Positions 48,377 to 58,287 of a DNA stretch of 64,000 nucleotides are shown in pieces. Made by a program: the position numbers and the translations under genes. Source of the stretch: Flavobacterium sp. LHD-80. Lineage in GTDB: Bacteria; Bacteroidota; Bacteroidia; Flavobacteriales; Flavobacteriaceae. Every line of letters starts with the position of its first letter. Within the stretch, counting starts at the first letter, position 1. The notes under the pieces are model-generated. The model ran no database searches. It worked only from the letters and a program-made list of their open reading frames with translations, and was not told where the DNA came from. The stretch spans positions 62,001-126,000 of the forward strand of contig NZ_JAVFVS010000011.1 in the NCBI RefSeq assembly GCF_030929605.1. Direction: 5' to 3'.

Positions 48377-49495
48377 ATGAAATACACAACACGACAAAGC
48401 GCCATTTTATTACTAAGTGATGGAACTATTTTTCACGGAAAATCTATCGGGATTAGCGGTAAGACTTTTGGTGAAGTTTGTTTTAATACTGGAATGACCG
48501 GATATCAGGAGATTTTTACAGATCCTTCCTATTTTGGACAAATAATGGTAGCAACAAATGCTCACATTGGAAATTATGGTGTTAATGATTTAGAGGTAGA
48601 ATCTGATAGTATCAAAATTGCTGGTTTAGTTTGTAAAAACTTCAGTTTTAATTTTTCTCGTGAATTAGCTTCAGGGAGTTTAGAAGATTACTTTACAAAA
48701 CAGAATCTAATCTGTATTTCTGATGTTGACACTCGTGCACTTGTAAGTTATATCCGTGATAATGGCGCTATGAATGCTGTTATATGTACTGATGGAACTT
48801 CGATTGAAGATTTAAAAAAAGAATTGGCAAACGTGCCAAATATGGAAGGTTTGGAGTTGGCGTCAAAAGTATCAACTACTGAGCCTTATTTTTTTGGTGA
48901 TGAAAATGCGACTTACAAAGTTTCAGCACTAGACCTTGGAATAAAAAAGAACATTTTAAGAAATCTTGCAAAAAGAGATTGTTACATTAAAGTGTATCCT
49001 TATAATTCGACATATAAAGATATGTCTGAATTTAATCCTGATGGATATTTCTTGTCAAACGGACCTGGTGATCCAGATCCTTTGTTTGGAGCTATCGAAG
49101 TTGCAAAAGAGATATTAGCTGATAATAAACCATTATTCGGAATTTGTTTAGGTCACCAGGTTATTGCCTTGGCAAATGGAGTTAAAACTTATAAAATGTT
49201 TAATGGGCATCGTGGAATTAACCATCCTGTGAAAAATTTAATTACAGGTAAAGGTGAAATCACATCTCAAAATCATGGTTTTGCTGTTAATAAAGAACAG
49301 TTGGATAATCATCCTGATTTAGAAATTACACACTTACATTTAAATGATGGTACAGTAGCAGGTATGCGTATGAAAAACAAAAACTGTTTTTCTGTACAGT
49401 ATCACCCAGAAGCTAGTCCTGGGCCACATGATTCGTCTTATTTGTTTGATCAATTCGTAGAGAACATTAAAGAAGCTTCTGCTAAAACGATATAG
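48377..49495 (+). CDS. carA: Carbamoyl-phosphate synthase small subunit
   Basis: A 372-residue glutaminase subunit that feeds ammonia to CarB for arginine and pyrimidine synthesis. The N-terminal CPSase domain has GKTFGEVCFNTGMTGYQEIFTDPSY. The C-terminal class I amidotransferase domain has nucleophile Cys257 in FGICLGHQ and the His/Glu pair in YHPEASPGP. carB is not adjacent and must lie outside this window. eno follows 100 nt downstream. Confidence 0.97.
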   Translation: MKYTTRQSAILLLSDGTIFHGKSIGISGKTFGEVCFNTGMTGYQEIFTDPSYFGQIMVATNAHIGNYGVNDLEVESDSIKIAGLVCKNFSFNFSRELASGSLEDYFTKQNLICISDVDTRALVSYIRDNGAMNAVICTDGTSIEDLKKELANVPNMEGLELASKVSTTEPYFFGDENATYKVSALDLGIKKNILRNLAKRDCYIKVYPYNSTYKDMSEFNPDGYFLSNGPGDPDPLFGAIEVAKEILADNKPLFGICLGHQVIALANGVKTYKMFNGHRGINHPVKNLITGKGEITSQNHGFAVNKEQLDNHPDLEITHLHLNDGTVAGMRMKNKNCFSVQYHPEASPGPHDSSYLFDQFVENIKEASAKTI

Positions 49496-49583
49496 TTAAT
49501 AAATAAAGCTGTTTAATAGTGAGAATGCATTTTTTCTATTAAATATTTTTATAATTTCGAAAAAAAATATAATTTATTAATAA

Positions 49584-50888
<1,305 letters not shown>

Positions 50889-50912
50889 TTGTAAGAGTTA
50901 TATATTGAAAAG

Positions 50913-50942
50913 AAACCATTCGTGTTAACGAATGGTTTTTTT
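50913..50942 (+). terminator. Terminator after eno
   Basis: AAACCATTCG pairs with CGAATGGTTT around a short loop and is followed by a T-run, 24 nt after eno. Confidence 0.9.
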
Positions 50943-50998
50943 TTGGAGTTTTAACAAATTCATAGCAGGATTCTTTTTTTAATTAGTCTTAAATTCCT

Positions 50999-51006
50999 TA
51001 GATTTG
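50999..51006 (+). promoter_or_regulatory. -7 element before gltA
   Basis: TAGATTTG matches TAnnTTTG, 38 nt before the citrate synthase ATG and after the eno terminator. The -33 part is unclear. Confidence 0.45.
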
Positions 51007-51044
51007 ATAAATTATTATTTTATAGAATTATTCCCGATTATATT

Positions 51045-52322
51045 ATGTCAAAAATAGCTACATTAGAAGTAGATGGTAAAAAAATTGAACTTCCGGTTAT
51101 CACAGGAAGCGAAAATGAATCAGCTATCGATATTAACAAATTACGTGACTTAACAGGTATTATTACAATTGATCCAGGTTATAAAAACTCGGGATCTTGT
51201 ACAAGTGAAATCACTTTCTTAGACGGAGAATTAGGAATTTTGCGTTATAGAGGATACTCAATCGAAGATTTGGCTGATAAAGCTAGTTTTTTAGAAGTAT
51301 CATATCTTTTAATTTTTGGAGAATTGCCTACTGCAGCTGAGTTGGAGCAATTTGAAAATGGTATTAAAAAACATTCGTTAGTAAACGAAGAAATGAAAAA
51401 TATCATTGACGGCTTCCCAAAAACTGCACACCCAATGGGCGTATTGTCTGCTTTGACAAGTGCTTTAACAGCTTTTAATCCAAAAGCGGTAAACGTTGAA
51501 AATGAAAAAGAAATGTATGAAGCAATTTGCAAAACAATGGCTAAATTTTTAGTTATTGCAACTTGGACATACAGAAAATCAATGGGTTATCCGTTGAATT
51601 ATTATGATAATACAAAAGGATATGTTGAGAGCTTTATGCAGTTGATGTTTAAATTGCCTACTGGTCCATATGCAGCAAATCCTGTAATTGTTAATGCCTT
51701 AGATAAATTATTTATTCTTCATGCAGATCACGAACAAAACTGTTCTACTTCAACAGTAAGAATGGTAGGTTCTTCTCATGCAGGTTTATTTGCATCAGTT
51801 TCTGCTGGAGTTTCTGCACTTTGGGGACCTCTTCACGGAGGTGCTAATCAAGCTGTACTTGAAATGTTGGAAGATATCAATAATGATGGTGGAGATACTG
51901 ATAAATTTTTGGCGAAAGCAAAAGATAAAAATGATCCTTTCCGTTTAATGGGATTTGGTCATAGAGTTTATAAAAACTTCGATCCAAGAGCAAAAATCAT
52001 TAAAAAAGCAGCTAAAGAAGTTTTAGAAACTTTAGGTGTTGAAGATCCAATTTTAGAAATTGCTAAAAAATTAGAAGCAGCGGCTCTTGAAGATGAATAC
52101 TTCAAATCAAGAAACTTATATCCAAACGTTGATTTCTACTCTGGAATTATTTACAGAGCATTGGGAATTCCAACAGATATGTTTACAGTTATGTTTGCTA
52201 TTGGAAGACTTCCAGGCTGGATCGCACAATGGAAAGAAATGCGTGAAAACAAAGAACCAATTGGAAGACCAAGACAAATTTACACAGGTCATCCTTTGAG
52301 AGAATTTAAACGTAACAAATAA
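51045..52322 (+). CDS. gltA: Citrate synthase
   Basis: A 425-residue type II (hexameric-length) citrate synthase that condenses oxaloacetate and acetyl-CoA. The N-terminal beta domain is followed by the catalytic regions LHADHEQNCSTSTVRMVGSS, LWGPLHGGANQAVLEML and MGFGHRVYKNFDPRA, which hold the substrate His/Arg residues. PNVDFYSGIIYRALGIP also fits. It has its own terminator, whose T-run overlaps the next promoter. Confidence 0.98.
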   Translation: MSKIATLEVDGKKIELPVITGSENESAIDINKLRDLTGIITIDPGYKNSGSCTSEITFLDGELGILRYRGYSIEDLADKASFLEVSYLLIFGELPTAAELEQFENGIKKHSLVNEEMKNIIDGFPKTAHPMGVLSALTSALTAFNPKAVNVENEKEMYEAICKTMAKFLVIATWTYRKSMGYPLNYYDNTKGYVESFMQLMFKLPTGPYAANPVIVNALDKLFILHADHEQNCSTSTVRMVGSSHAGLFASVSAGVSALWGPLHGGANQAVLEMLEDINNDGGDTDKFLAKAKDKNDPFRLMGFGHRVYKNFDPRAKIIKKAAKEVLETLGVEDPILEIAKKLEAAALEDEYFKSRNLYPNVDFYSGIIYRALGIPTDMFTVMFAIGRLPGWIAQWKEMRENKEPIGRPRQIYTGHPLREFKRNK

Positions 52323-52329
52323 AAAACAG

Positions 52330-52360
52330 AAAGCTTCACTTACAATGTGAAGCTTTTTTT
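52330..52360 (+). terminator. Terminator after gltA
   Basis: AAAGCTTCAC pairs with GTGAAGCTTT around a 7-nt loop and is followed by T's that run directly into the next gene's -7 element. Confidence 0.9.
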
Positions 52361-52367
52361 ATCTTTG
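52360..52367 (+). promoter_or_regulatory. -7 element before the DDAH-like gene
   Basis: TATCTTTG matches TAnnTTTG and begins at the last T of the gltA terminator, 19 nt before the ATG. Terminator and promoter are therefore overlapped. Confidence 0.55.
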
Positions 52368-52386
52368 CTCAAAATATAATAAAGTC

Positions 52387-53301
52387 ATGTTGCAATTAAA
52401 TGTAAAGAACGAAACTTCAAGACTGCGAGCTGTAGTTTTGGGTTCAGCCGTTCATAATGGGCCAACTCCAACCTTAGAGGAAGCTTATGACCCTAAGTCA
52501 TTGGAACATATTAAAGCAGGAACATATCCAATAGAAAAAGACATGGTTCCTGAGATGGAAGCTTTTAATTCTGTTTTTCAAAAATATGACGTAAAAGTTT
52601 ATCGTCCGGAAATGATCGAGAATTATAATCAGATTTTTGCCAGAGATATAGGATTTGTAATTGATGATGTTTTTGTGAAATCGAATATATTGCCTGATCG
52701 CGAACGTGAATTAGATGCGATTCAATATGTAATTGACCAAATTGATCCGCAAAAAGTTGTTCGTCCGCCAGAAGAAGTTCACATTGAAGGCGGTGATGTT
52801 ATGCTTTGGAATGACCATATTTTTATAGGTACTTATAAAGGGAGTGATTATAAAGATTATATCACTGCCAGAACTAATATGCATGGTGTTAATTTTATCA
52901 AAGAGCTGTTTCCAAATAAAATTGTAAAAGAATTTGATTTGGTTAAATCAAAATTAGAAGCTAGAGATAATGCATTGCACTTAGATTGCTGTTTTCAGCC
53001 AGTTGGTGAAAATAAAGGGATTATTTATAAAAGAGGTTTCCGTGAAGAAGCTGATTATTTGTATTTGGTAAATCTTTTTGGAAAAGAAAATTTATTTCAT
53101 ATCGAAAGAAATGAAATGTATAATATGTTTTCAAATGTATTTTCTATCGACAAAAATGTTGTGGTTTCGGAGAAGAATTTCACGCGATTAAATAATTGGT
53201 TGCGTGCAAATGGTTTTACGGTTGAAGAAATTCCGTATGCCGAAATCGCTAAGCAAGAAGGCTTGTTAAGATGTTCAACTTTGCCATTAATAAGAGATTA
53301 A
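52387..53301 (+). CDS. DDAH-like arginine-modifying pentein hydrolase
   Basis: A 304-residue guanidino-modifying enzyme of the dimethylarginine dimethylaminohydrolase/amidinotransferase group. NQIFARDIGFVIDD, VHIEGGDVMLWND, ALHLDCCFQPV with the catalytic-type His, and the C-terminal nucleophile Cys296 in LLRCSTLPL define the pentein active site. Likely substrates are arginine, methylarginine or citrulline; which one cannot be told from sequence. A CtlX homologue follows after an inverted repeat, suggesting a shared arginine/citrulline pathway. Confidence 0.87.
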   Translation: MLQLNVKNETSRLRAVVLGSAVHNGPTPTLEEAYDPKSLEHIKAGTYPIEKDMVPEMEAFNSVFQKYDVKVYRPEMIENYNQIFARDIGFVIDDVFVKSNILPDRERELDAIQYVIDQIDPQKVVRPPEEVHIEGGDVMLWNDHIFIGTYKGSDYKDYITARTNMHGVNFIKELFPNKIVKEFDLVKSKLEARDNALHLDCCFQPVGENKGIIYKRGFREEADYLYLVNLFGKENLFHIERNEMYNMFSNVFSIDKNVVVSEKNFTRLNNWLRANGFTVEEIPYAEIAKQEGLLRCSTLPLIRD

Positions 53302-53308
53302 AATAATT

Positions 53309-53363
53309 GTTTCAAGTTTGAGGTTTCAAGTTTTTACAGAACGTGAAGCCTCAAACTTGAAAC
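53309..53363. repeat. Inverted repeat GTTTCAAGTTTGAGGTTTC
   Basis: The left arm (53309-53327) and right arm (53345-53363) are reverse complements over 19 nt with one G-T difference. The unit TTTCAAGTTT is the same as in the 4074-4141 element. It lies between the DDAH-like gene and ctlX. Confidence 0.8.
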
Positions 53364-53378
53364 AAAAAAAAATAAAAA

Positions 53379-54314
53379 ATGAGACAGACAACAAACGCAA
53401 TCGTAATGATTAGGCCAGTTGCTTTTAGAATGAATGAGCAGACTGCGGTTAATAATTATTACCAAAAAGTATTAGACGGTTTATTGCCAAGTACTGTTAA
53501 TGCAAAAGCGCAACAAGAATTTGATGTTTTTGTTGAAAAGCTGAGAGCTGTTGGAGTTGATGTAACTGTAATCGAAGATACATTGGAAACAGATACTCCG
53601 GATAGTATTTTTCCGAACAATTGGGTTTCATTTCATGAAAATGGAGATGTAGCGCTTTATCCAATGTTTGCTGAAAATAGACGTCAAGAACGTCGCGAGG
53701 ATATTTTAGATACTTTAGAAGAAAAGGGTTTCGAAATATCTAATATAATGGATTATACTTCTGCAGAAGATGATGGTTATTTTTTAGAAGGAACCGGAAG
53801 TTTGCTTTTAGATCGTGCCAATGCAAAAGCATATTGTGCATTATCACCTCGTGCTGACGAAGAATTATTCATTGAATTTTGTGAAGATTTTGATTATGCA
53901 CCTGTAATATTTGAAGCTTTTCAGACTGTTGATGGTGAGCGAAAACTGATTTATCATACCAATGTAATGATGTGCCTTGGAGAAACTTTCGCGGTCATTT
54001 GTGCAGATTGCATTGATGATAAAAAAGAGCGCAAAATGGTTCTTGATAATTTGAAAGACGATAAAAAAGAAATCATTCTAATTACCGAAGATCAAGTAAA
54101 TAATTTTGCTGGAAATATGTTAGAAGTTAGAGGGGCAAATGATAAAAAATATATTGTAATGAGTGCATCGGCACATCAGAGTTTGACTCCTAAACAAATA
54201 GCACAATTAGAAAAGCATGCTGAAATTTTGAGTTCAAGTCTAGATACTATCGAAGCTTGCGGAGGTGGAAGTGCAAGATGTATGATGGCTGAAGTTTTCT
54301 TGCCAAGAAACTAA
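53379..54314 (+). CDS. ctlX: Citrulline utilization hydrolase CtlX
   Basis: A 311-residue pentein-fold hydrolase matching the CtlX pattern: TTNAIVMIRPVAFRMNEQTA, DSIFPNNWVSFHENGDVALYPM, FLEGTGSLLLDR and the C-terminal nucleophile Cys301 in GGGSARCMMAEVFLP. CtlX was described in Francisella as hydrolysing citrulline to ornithine, with release of ammonia and CO2. The assignment here is by family resemblance. A bidirectional terminator separates it from the convergent marC. Confidence 0.9.
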   Translation: MRQTTNAIVMIRPVAFRMNEQTAVNNYYQKVLDGLLPSTVNAKAQQEFDVFVEKLRAVGVDVTVIEDTLETDTPDSIFPNNWVSFHENGDVALYPMFAENRRQERREDILDTLEEKGFEISNIMDYTSAEDDGYFLEGTGSLLLDRANAKAYCALSPRADEELFIEFCEDFDYAPVIFEAFQTVDGERKLIYHTNVMMCLGETFAVICADCIDDKKERKMVLDNLKDDKKEIILITEDQVNNFAGNMLEVRGANDKKYIVMSASAHQSLTPKQIAQLEKHAEILSSSLDTIEACGGGSARCMMAEVFLPRN

Positions 54315-54340
54315 AAATACAATTTTAATAAGACACAAAA

Positions 54341-54373
54341 AAATGGGATAAAGCTTAAGTTTTATCCCATTTT
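54341..54373. terminator. Bidirectional terminator between ctlX and marC
   Basis: AAAAATGGGATAAA pairs with TTTATCCCATTTTT. The A- and T-runs on each side let it work on both strands between two convergent genes. Confidence 0.9.
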
Positions 54374-54398
54374 TTATGGTTGAAAAAGATGATTTATA

Positions 54399-55043
54399 TT
54401 AAAAATTCCCCTTTATAATATTTACAATAGAACTTACGATATATTGAATTCCGATGGAAATTACAATAAAACCAACAATTCTTGATATCGCTACAATTCC
54501 AGACGCACCCAGTATTCTTGCGAGATAGTGAGCACTTTTTAGAATTGCAAAAATAACAACAGCAATGGCTAAAATAGCAAGACACGAAAAGATGATTTCT
54601 TCCATTTGATGATGTTCCTGGTAGAATGCTATTAGCAATGACATTGATCCAGGACCTGCAAGCATTGGAATTGCTAGAGGCGTTAGCGCAATGTCGTTTC
54701 TCTGTTGAGCTTCGTTTTCGATCTTTTTATTGATGCCTCGTTTCTTGTTGAATTTTCCCGACAATAATGAAAAGCCTGAATTTACAATTACAATTCCTCC
54801 TGCAATTCGTAATGCATCAATGCTTATTCCAAAAAATGTTAAAACATATTGCCCAATAAAATAAGAGACCAGTAAAATTATACCAACATTTATTGCGGTC
54901 CAAAGTGAAATTCTCGAGCGTTCTTTTTGAGAATCATGTTGTGTCAATCCGACAAAAATTGGTACCGTACCAATTGGGTTTAATACTGAAAAAAGTGCGG
55001 CAAATAAATAAATGAATAGATCCATAGAGTTGTGATTTGTCAA
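54399..55043 (-). CDS. MarC-family membrane protein
   Basis: A 214-residue polytopic membrane protein (about six hydrophobic segments) of the MarC/UPF0056 family: LFSVLNPIGTVPIFVGLT near the start and PLAIPMLAGPGSMSLLIAFY in the middle. The old link of MarC to multiple antibiotic resistance has not held up, and the transport function is unproven. It is convergent with ctlX. Confidence 0.93.
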   Translation of the reverse strand: MTNHNSMDLFIYLFAALFSVLNPIGTVPIFVGLTQHDSQKERSRISLWTAINVGIILLVSYFIGQYVLTFFGISIDALRIAGGIVIVNSGFSLLSGKFNKKRGINKKIENEAQQRNDIALTPLAIPMLAGPGSMSLLIAFYQEHHQMEEIIFSCLAILAIAVVIFAILKSAHYLARILGASGIVAISRIVGFIVISIGIQYIVSSIVNIIKGNF

Positions 55044-55277
55044 GTAAAAGTAGTTAAATTTTGAGATTTGAAAGTTATTTTATTGAACTCTATATTTAGA
55101 AAACTATTTTTTCAATACTATTCTATTGTTATGGGGAATAATTAATTTTCAAAGTTATAGTTAGTTTGATTTTTTTTATAATAATTATCTCATAGTTGTC
55201 TTTTTATGGCTTATTGTGGTAAAATTGGGGGCTTTAATTGGTTTATTTTGAGGAATACTAATTTTAAAACCATAATT

Positions 55278-56474
55278 ATGAGACAATTAAAAGGAAATAA
55301 ATGGGTTTTTATTTTGAGTTTGCTTTTTTTATTTTCCTGTTCAAAGGATAATGAATTAGATAATTCGAACCAAGCATCTCAGGAAAATTTCGTGGGGTTA
55401 ACTCAAGCAAAAGAGATTGCTAAGGATATTTCATTTAAAAAACAATCTGAATCAAAAACCAGTAAGACCAGTTCTTTTGGGATTGAAAAAAAAGCAATAC
55501 AAGATATAAATGAGATCAAGAATAAAAAAGGCAAAACTGTGTTTTATATAATAAACTATGTTAATGGTGGATATATAATTTTATCATCTGATAATAGAAT
55601 GAGGCCAATAATAGCCTTTTCAGAGAGTGGTAAATTTATGCTTGATGAAAGTGTTTATTCAGAAGGTTTGAAAGATTGGATGGAAAGTTCTGAAAAACAA
55701 ATTACTGATATACAGAATTCTGACTTAAAACAAACTGAAGAGCATAAATTAGCATGGAGACAAGTTAAAAGTATTTTTGTTAATCAAAATTTATCAGGAA
55801 AACCACCTACAGATGTTTGTTATGAGCATACTGAAACAACTATTCAAGGACCATATTTAAGTTCGGCTTGGCAACAGGAAGCTAATTTTAATTATCAATT
55901 GCCTTATATGAATTGTAATGGGTATAGTGCACAAGTTTTAGCCGGTTGTGTACCTGTTGCAATGGCTCAAATTATGAAATATTATAACTATCCTTCTAAT
56001 TATAACTGGTCTTTAATGGATCCAACTTATGCAACAAGTGTCACTGCGAATTTTATAGTAGATATTCATAATGCGATTCGAACTGTATATCCTGGACAGC
56101 CAACATACAGTTGTGATGCTACTGGCGTAAGTTCTAGTGCTGATATGGGAGTTGTGTTGAAAACTCAATTCAAATATTCTTCGGCAGATTGGGCTAATTA
56201 TAACTATCAAGTTGTAAAAGATAATATAACAGCAGGCAAACCTGTTTTGTTAAGTGGAAGTGGTAATAAAGGCGGGCATATGTGGGTATGTGATGGATAT
56301 AAGAGCGTTAAGTATTATTTCAATGATTGTTCAGGTGTTAGTTATTTGTACTTTCATATGAACTGGGGCTGGGGACCTAATGGTGCAAATGATTACTTTG
56401 CTTTTGATAATTTTAATCCTGAGGTTTATACTTTTAATCCGAATACAAAGATGATTTATAACATAAAACCTTAA
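55278..56474 (+). CDS. C10-family (streptopain-like) cysteine peptidase, lipoprotein
   Basis: A 398-residue protease precursor anchored by a lipobox (FLFSC, Cys21; CSKDNE follows). The propeptide (about 40-190) contains the C10/Spi-type segment INYVNGGYIILSSDNRMRPIIAFSE. In the catalytic domain Cys224 lies in AGCVPVAMAQIMKYYNYP and His334 in GGHMWVCDGY, and NWGWG is also typical. I chose the ATG at 55278, where the lipoprotein signal starts; an upstream ATG adds 24 unrelated residues. Presumably surface-bound and self-processed. A small lipoprotein gene follows after 4 nt. Confidence 0.92.
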   Translation: MRQLKGNKWVFILSLLFLFSCSKDNELDNSNQASQENFVGLTQAKEIAKDISFKKQSESKTSKTSSFGIEKKAIQDINEIKNKKGKTVFYIINYVNGGYIILSSDNRMRPIIAFSESGKFMLDESVYSEGLKDWMESSEKQITDIQNSDLKQTEEHKLAWRQVKSIFVNQNLSGKPPTDVCYEHTETTIQGPYLSSAWQQEANFNYQLPYMNCNGYSAQVLAGCVPVAMAQIMKYYNYPSNYNWSLMDPTYATSVTANFIVDIHNAIRTVYPGQPTYSCDATGVSSSADMGVVLKTQFKYSSADWANYNYQVVKDNITAGKPVLLSGSGNKGGHMWVCDGYKSVKYYFNDCSGVSYLYFHMNWGWGPNGANDYFAFDNFNPEVYTFNPNTKMIYNIKP

Positions 56475-56478
56475 AGCC

Positions 56479-56949
56479 ATGAAAAAAGCATTAATATTTT
56501 TAGTTGCAATATTTTTTTTTGGATGTAATAACAAAGACGAAGATACATTATGTTTTAATTATGATACAACCATGAGTTTTTCTGTTTTGAATGCCAAGGG
56601 CGACGATTTGTTAGATCCTGAAAATCCAAATGGTTTTGATGTGTCTAAAATTAGATTGTTTTATGAGATAAATGGAGAAGTTAAAGAGCAGGGACTAAAC
56701 CCGAATTTTGTCAAGGGTGTTTTTAAAAATATGATAACAAATAAATACCAGATTTCAATACCGTTAAATAGTTTTGACTTAAATAAGAAAACAGTAACCT
56801 ACATTCAATGGAACGAAAGAGATAAAGATATGTTACAATCAACTTTTGATACAGGTCATTGTTATACAAGAGTTGATAAAGTTTGGCTTAATAATAAATT
56901 GATTTTAGATAGTCCTTATGCTGAAAATGTTTATACCATTATAAAATGA
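56479..56949 (+). CDS. Small lipoprotein partner of the C10 peptidase, function unknown
   Basis: A 156-residue lipoprotein (lipobox FFFGC, Cys16) whose mature start CNNKDED has the Lys-acidic pattern of surface-export signals reported for Bacteroidota lipoproteins. The rest looks beta-rich (KIRLFYEINGEVKEQGL and KKTVTYIQWNERDKDML), and I recognise no family. The 4-nt gap to the C10 protease implies co-translation; it may be an inhibitor, chaperone or substrate-recruiting partner. This is inference. A terminator follows. Confidence 0.8.
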   Translation: MKKALIFLVAIFFFGCNNKDEDTLCFNYDTTMSFSVLNAKGDDLLDPENPNGFDVSKIRLFYEINGEVKEQGLNPNFVKGVFKNMITNKYQISIPLNSFDLNKKTVTYIQWNERDKDMLQSTFDTGHCYTRVDKVWLNNKLILDSPYAENVYTIIK

Positions 56950-56962
56950 AAATATTTCTAGA

Positions 56963-56992
56963 AAAAGCCAAACTTTTAAGTTTGGCTTTTTT
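56963..56992 (+). terminator. Terminator after the C10 peptidase operon
   Basis: AAAAGCCAAACTT pairs with AAGTTTGGCTTTT and is followed by T's, 13 nt after the small lipoprotein stop. Confidence 0.9.
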
Positions 56993-57053
56993 GTAATAAT
57001 TTATCCTGAATCTTTTCAGGATCAATCTTCTAATTTAGCTCATTCTTTTTAGC

Positions 57054-57061
57054 TACTTTTG
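57054..57061 (+). promoter_or_regulatory. -7 element before the CoA-binding gene
   Basis: TACTTTTG matches TAnnTTTG and overlaps a GTG that could be mistaken for a start. It supports the ATG at 57079 instead. Confidence 0.6.
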
Positions 57062-57078
57062 TGAAATATTTTAAAAAG

Positions 57079-57444
57079 ATGAAAAATAAAAAAACTTTGC
57101 TTCTTGGTGCTACAACAAAAACAGATCGTTATGCATTTAGAGCTATAAATATGCTTACTCAAAAAGGGCACACAGTATTAGCAATTGGTCAAAATACAGG
57201 AGAAGTTGCAGGTGTAAAAATTCATACAAAAACTATCCCTGTTAAAAATATTGATACAGTTACTTTATATTTAAATCCAGCTCGTCAGCGCGATTATTAT
57301 AATTATATTATTGAAGCGCAACCTAAAAGAGTAATTTTTAATCCTGGAACAGAAAATCCTGAATTATATCAATTATTAGAATTGAATAATATTAAAGTAG
57401 AGGTTGCTTGTACGTTGGTTTTATTGGCAACAAATCAATATTAA
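57079..57444 (+). CDS. CoA-binding domain protein
   Basis: A 121-residue single-domain Rossmann-type CoA-binding protein: KKTLLLGATTKTDRYAFRAINMLTQKGHTVLAIG, GVKIHTKTI, and NPGTENPELYQLLELNNIKVEVACTLVLLAT. These stand-alone domains resemble the CoA-binding part of succinyl-CoA synthetase but have no known activity. The start is the ATG at 57079; a GTG 18 nt upstream falls within the promoter. Confidence 0.88.
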   Translation: MKNKKTLLLGATTKTDRYAFRAINMLTQKGHTVLAIGQNTGEVAGVKIHTKTIPVKNIDTVTLYLNPARQRDYYNYIIEAQPKRVIFNPGTENPELYQLLELNNIKVEVACTLVLLATNQY

Positions 57445-57463
57445 CTAAACGAAATTTTTTATC

Positions 57464-57497
57464 AGCTTTCCAATTCAATTGGAAAGCTTCGTTTTTT
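57464..57497 (+). terminator. Terminator after the CoA-binding gene
   Basis: AGCTTTCCAA pairs with TTGGAAAGCT around a 5-nt loop, extended by AACGAA/TTCGTT pairing outside and followed by T's. Confidence 0.88.
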
Positions 57498-57563
57498 ATT
57501 GGCAGACACAAAAAATCAACAATCTAATTTCTTAAAAAATTGAATTTAATTGTTTCAAAGCCC

Positions 57564-57590
57564 TTGATACCGTTAAAAATGTTACTTTTG
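57564..57590 (+). promoter_or_regulatory. Promoter immediately before recR
   Basis: TTG at 57564-57566 and TACTTTTG at 57583-57590 are 16 nt apart, close to the usual spacing. The -7 element ends 5 nt before the recR ATG, predicting a leader of about 0-2 nt. Confidence 0.65.
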
Positions 57591-57595
57591 TCGTC

Positions 57596-58216
57596 ATGGA
57601 ATTTTCATCGAAATTAATAGAGAAAGCGGTTAACGAAATGTCACAATTGCCAGGTATTGGTAAGCGTACAGCTTTGCGATTGGTTCTCCATTTGCTTAAA
57701 CAGCCAAAAGAGCAAACTGGGTTTCTTTCTCAAGCCTTGTTAAACATGCGAGAAGATATTAAGTTTTGTGAAAATTGCCATAATATTTCAGATACAAAAA
57801 TTTGCGAAATTTGTGCAAACGCTTCAAGAAATCAGCAGATTATTTGTGTTGTGGAGGATATTCGTGATGTAATGGCGATCGAAAATACAGGTCAATTCAA
57901 AGGGATTTATCATGTACTTGGAGGAAAGATTTCTCCTATCGAAGGAGTTGGTCCAAGTCAGTTGAATATTTCAAGCTTAGTTGAAAAAGTAAAAGCAGGA
58001 AAAGTTATTGAAATCATTTTTGCACTTAGTTCAACTATGGAGGGAGATACAACCAACTTTTATATTTATAAACAGATCGCCGAATCTCAAATTGTAATTT
58101 CGACAATTGCTAGAGGAATTTCCGTGGGTGATGAATTGGAATATGCTGATGAAGTTACCCTTGGGAGAAGTATTTTGCATCGTGTTCCTTTTGAAAAAAC
58201 ATTTAAAAATAATTAA
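57596..58216 (+). CDS. recR: Recombination mediator protein RecR
   Basis: A 206-residue RecFOR-pathway protein: helix-hairpin-helix ([20 protein letters not shown]), a zinc finger ([16 protein letters not shown]), and a Toprim domain ([39 protein letters not shown]). Full length. It precedes an exopolysaccharide cluster that has its own promoter, so it is probably monocistronic. Confidence 0.97.
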   Translation: MEFSSKLIEKAVNEMSQLPGIGKRTALRLVLHLLKQPKEQTGFLSQALLNMREDIKFCENCHNISDTKICEICANASRNQQIICVVEDIRDVMAIENTGQFKGIYHVLGGKISPIEGVGPSQLNISSLVEKVKAGKVIEIIFALSSTMEGDTTNFYIYKQIAESQIVISTIARGISVGDELEYADEVTLGRSILHRVPFEKTFKNN

Positions 58217-58263
58217 ACAAACCCCAAATAAGATATAGATTTTCTGAAGATTAAATGAAAACC

Positions 58264-58271
58264 TATATTTG
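58264..58271 (+). promoter_or_regulatory. -7 element at the start of the exopolysaccharide operon
   Basis: TATATTTG matches TAnnTTTG, 16 nt before the ATG at 58288. It lies inside a longer open frame, so it also argues for the downstream start. Confidence 0.6.
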
Positions 58272-58287
58272 CGATAAAATTTCAATA

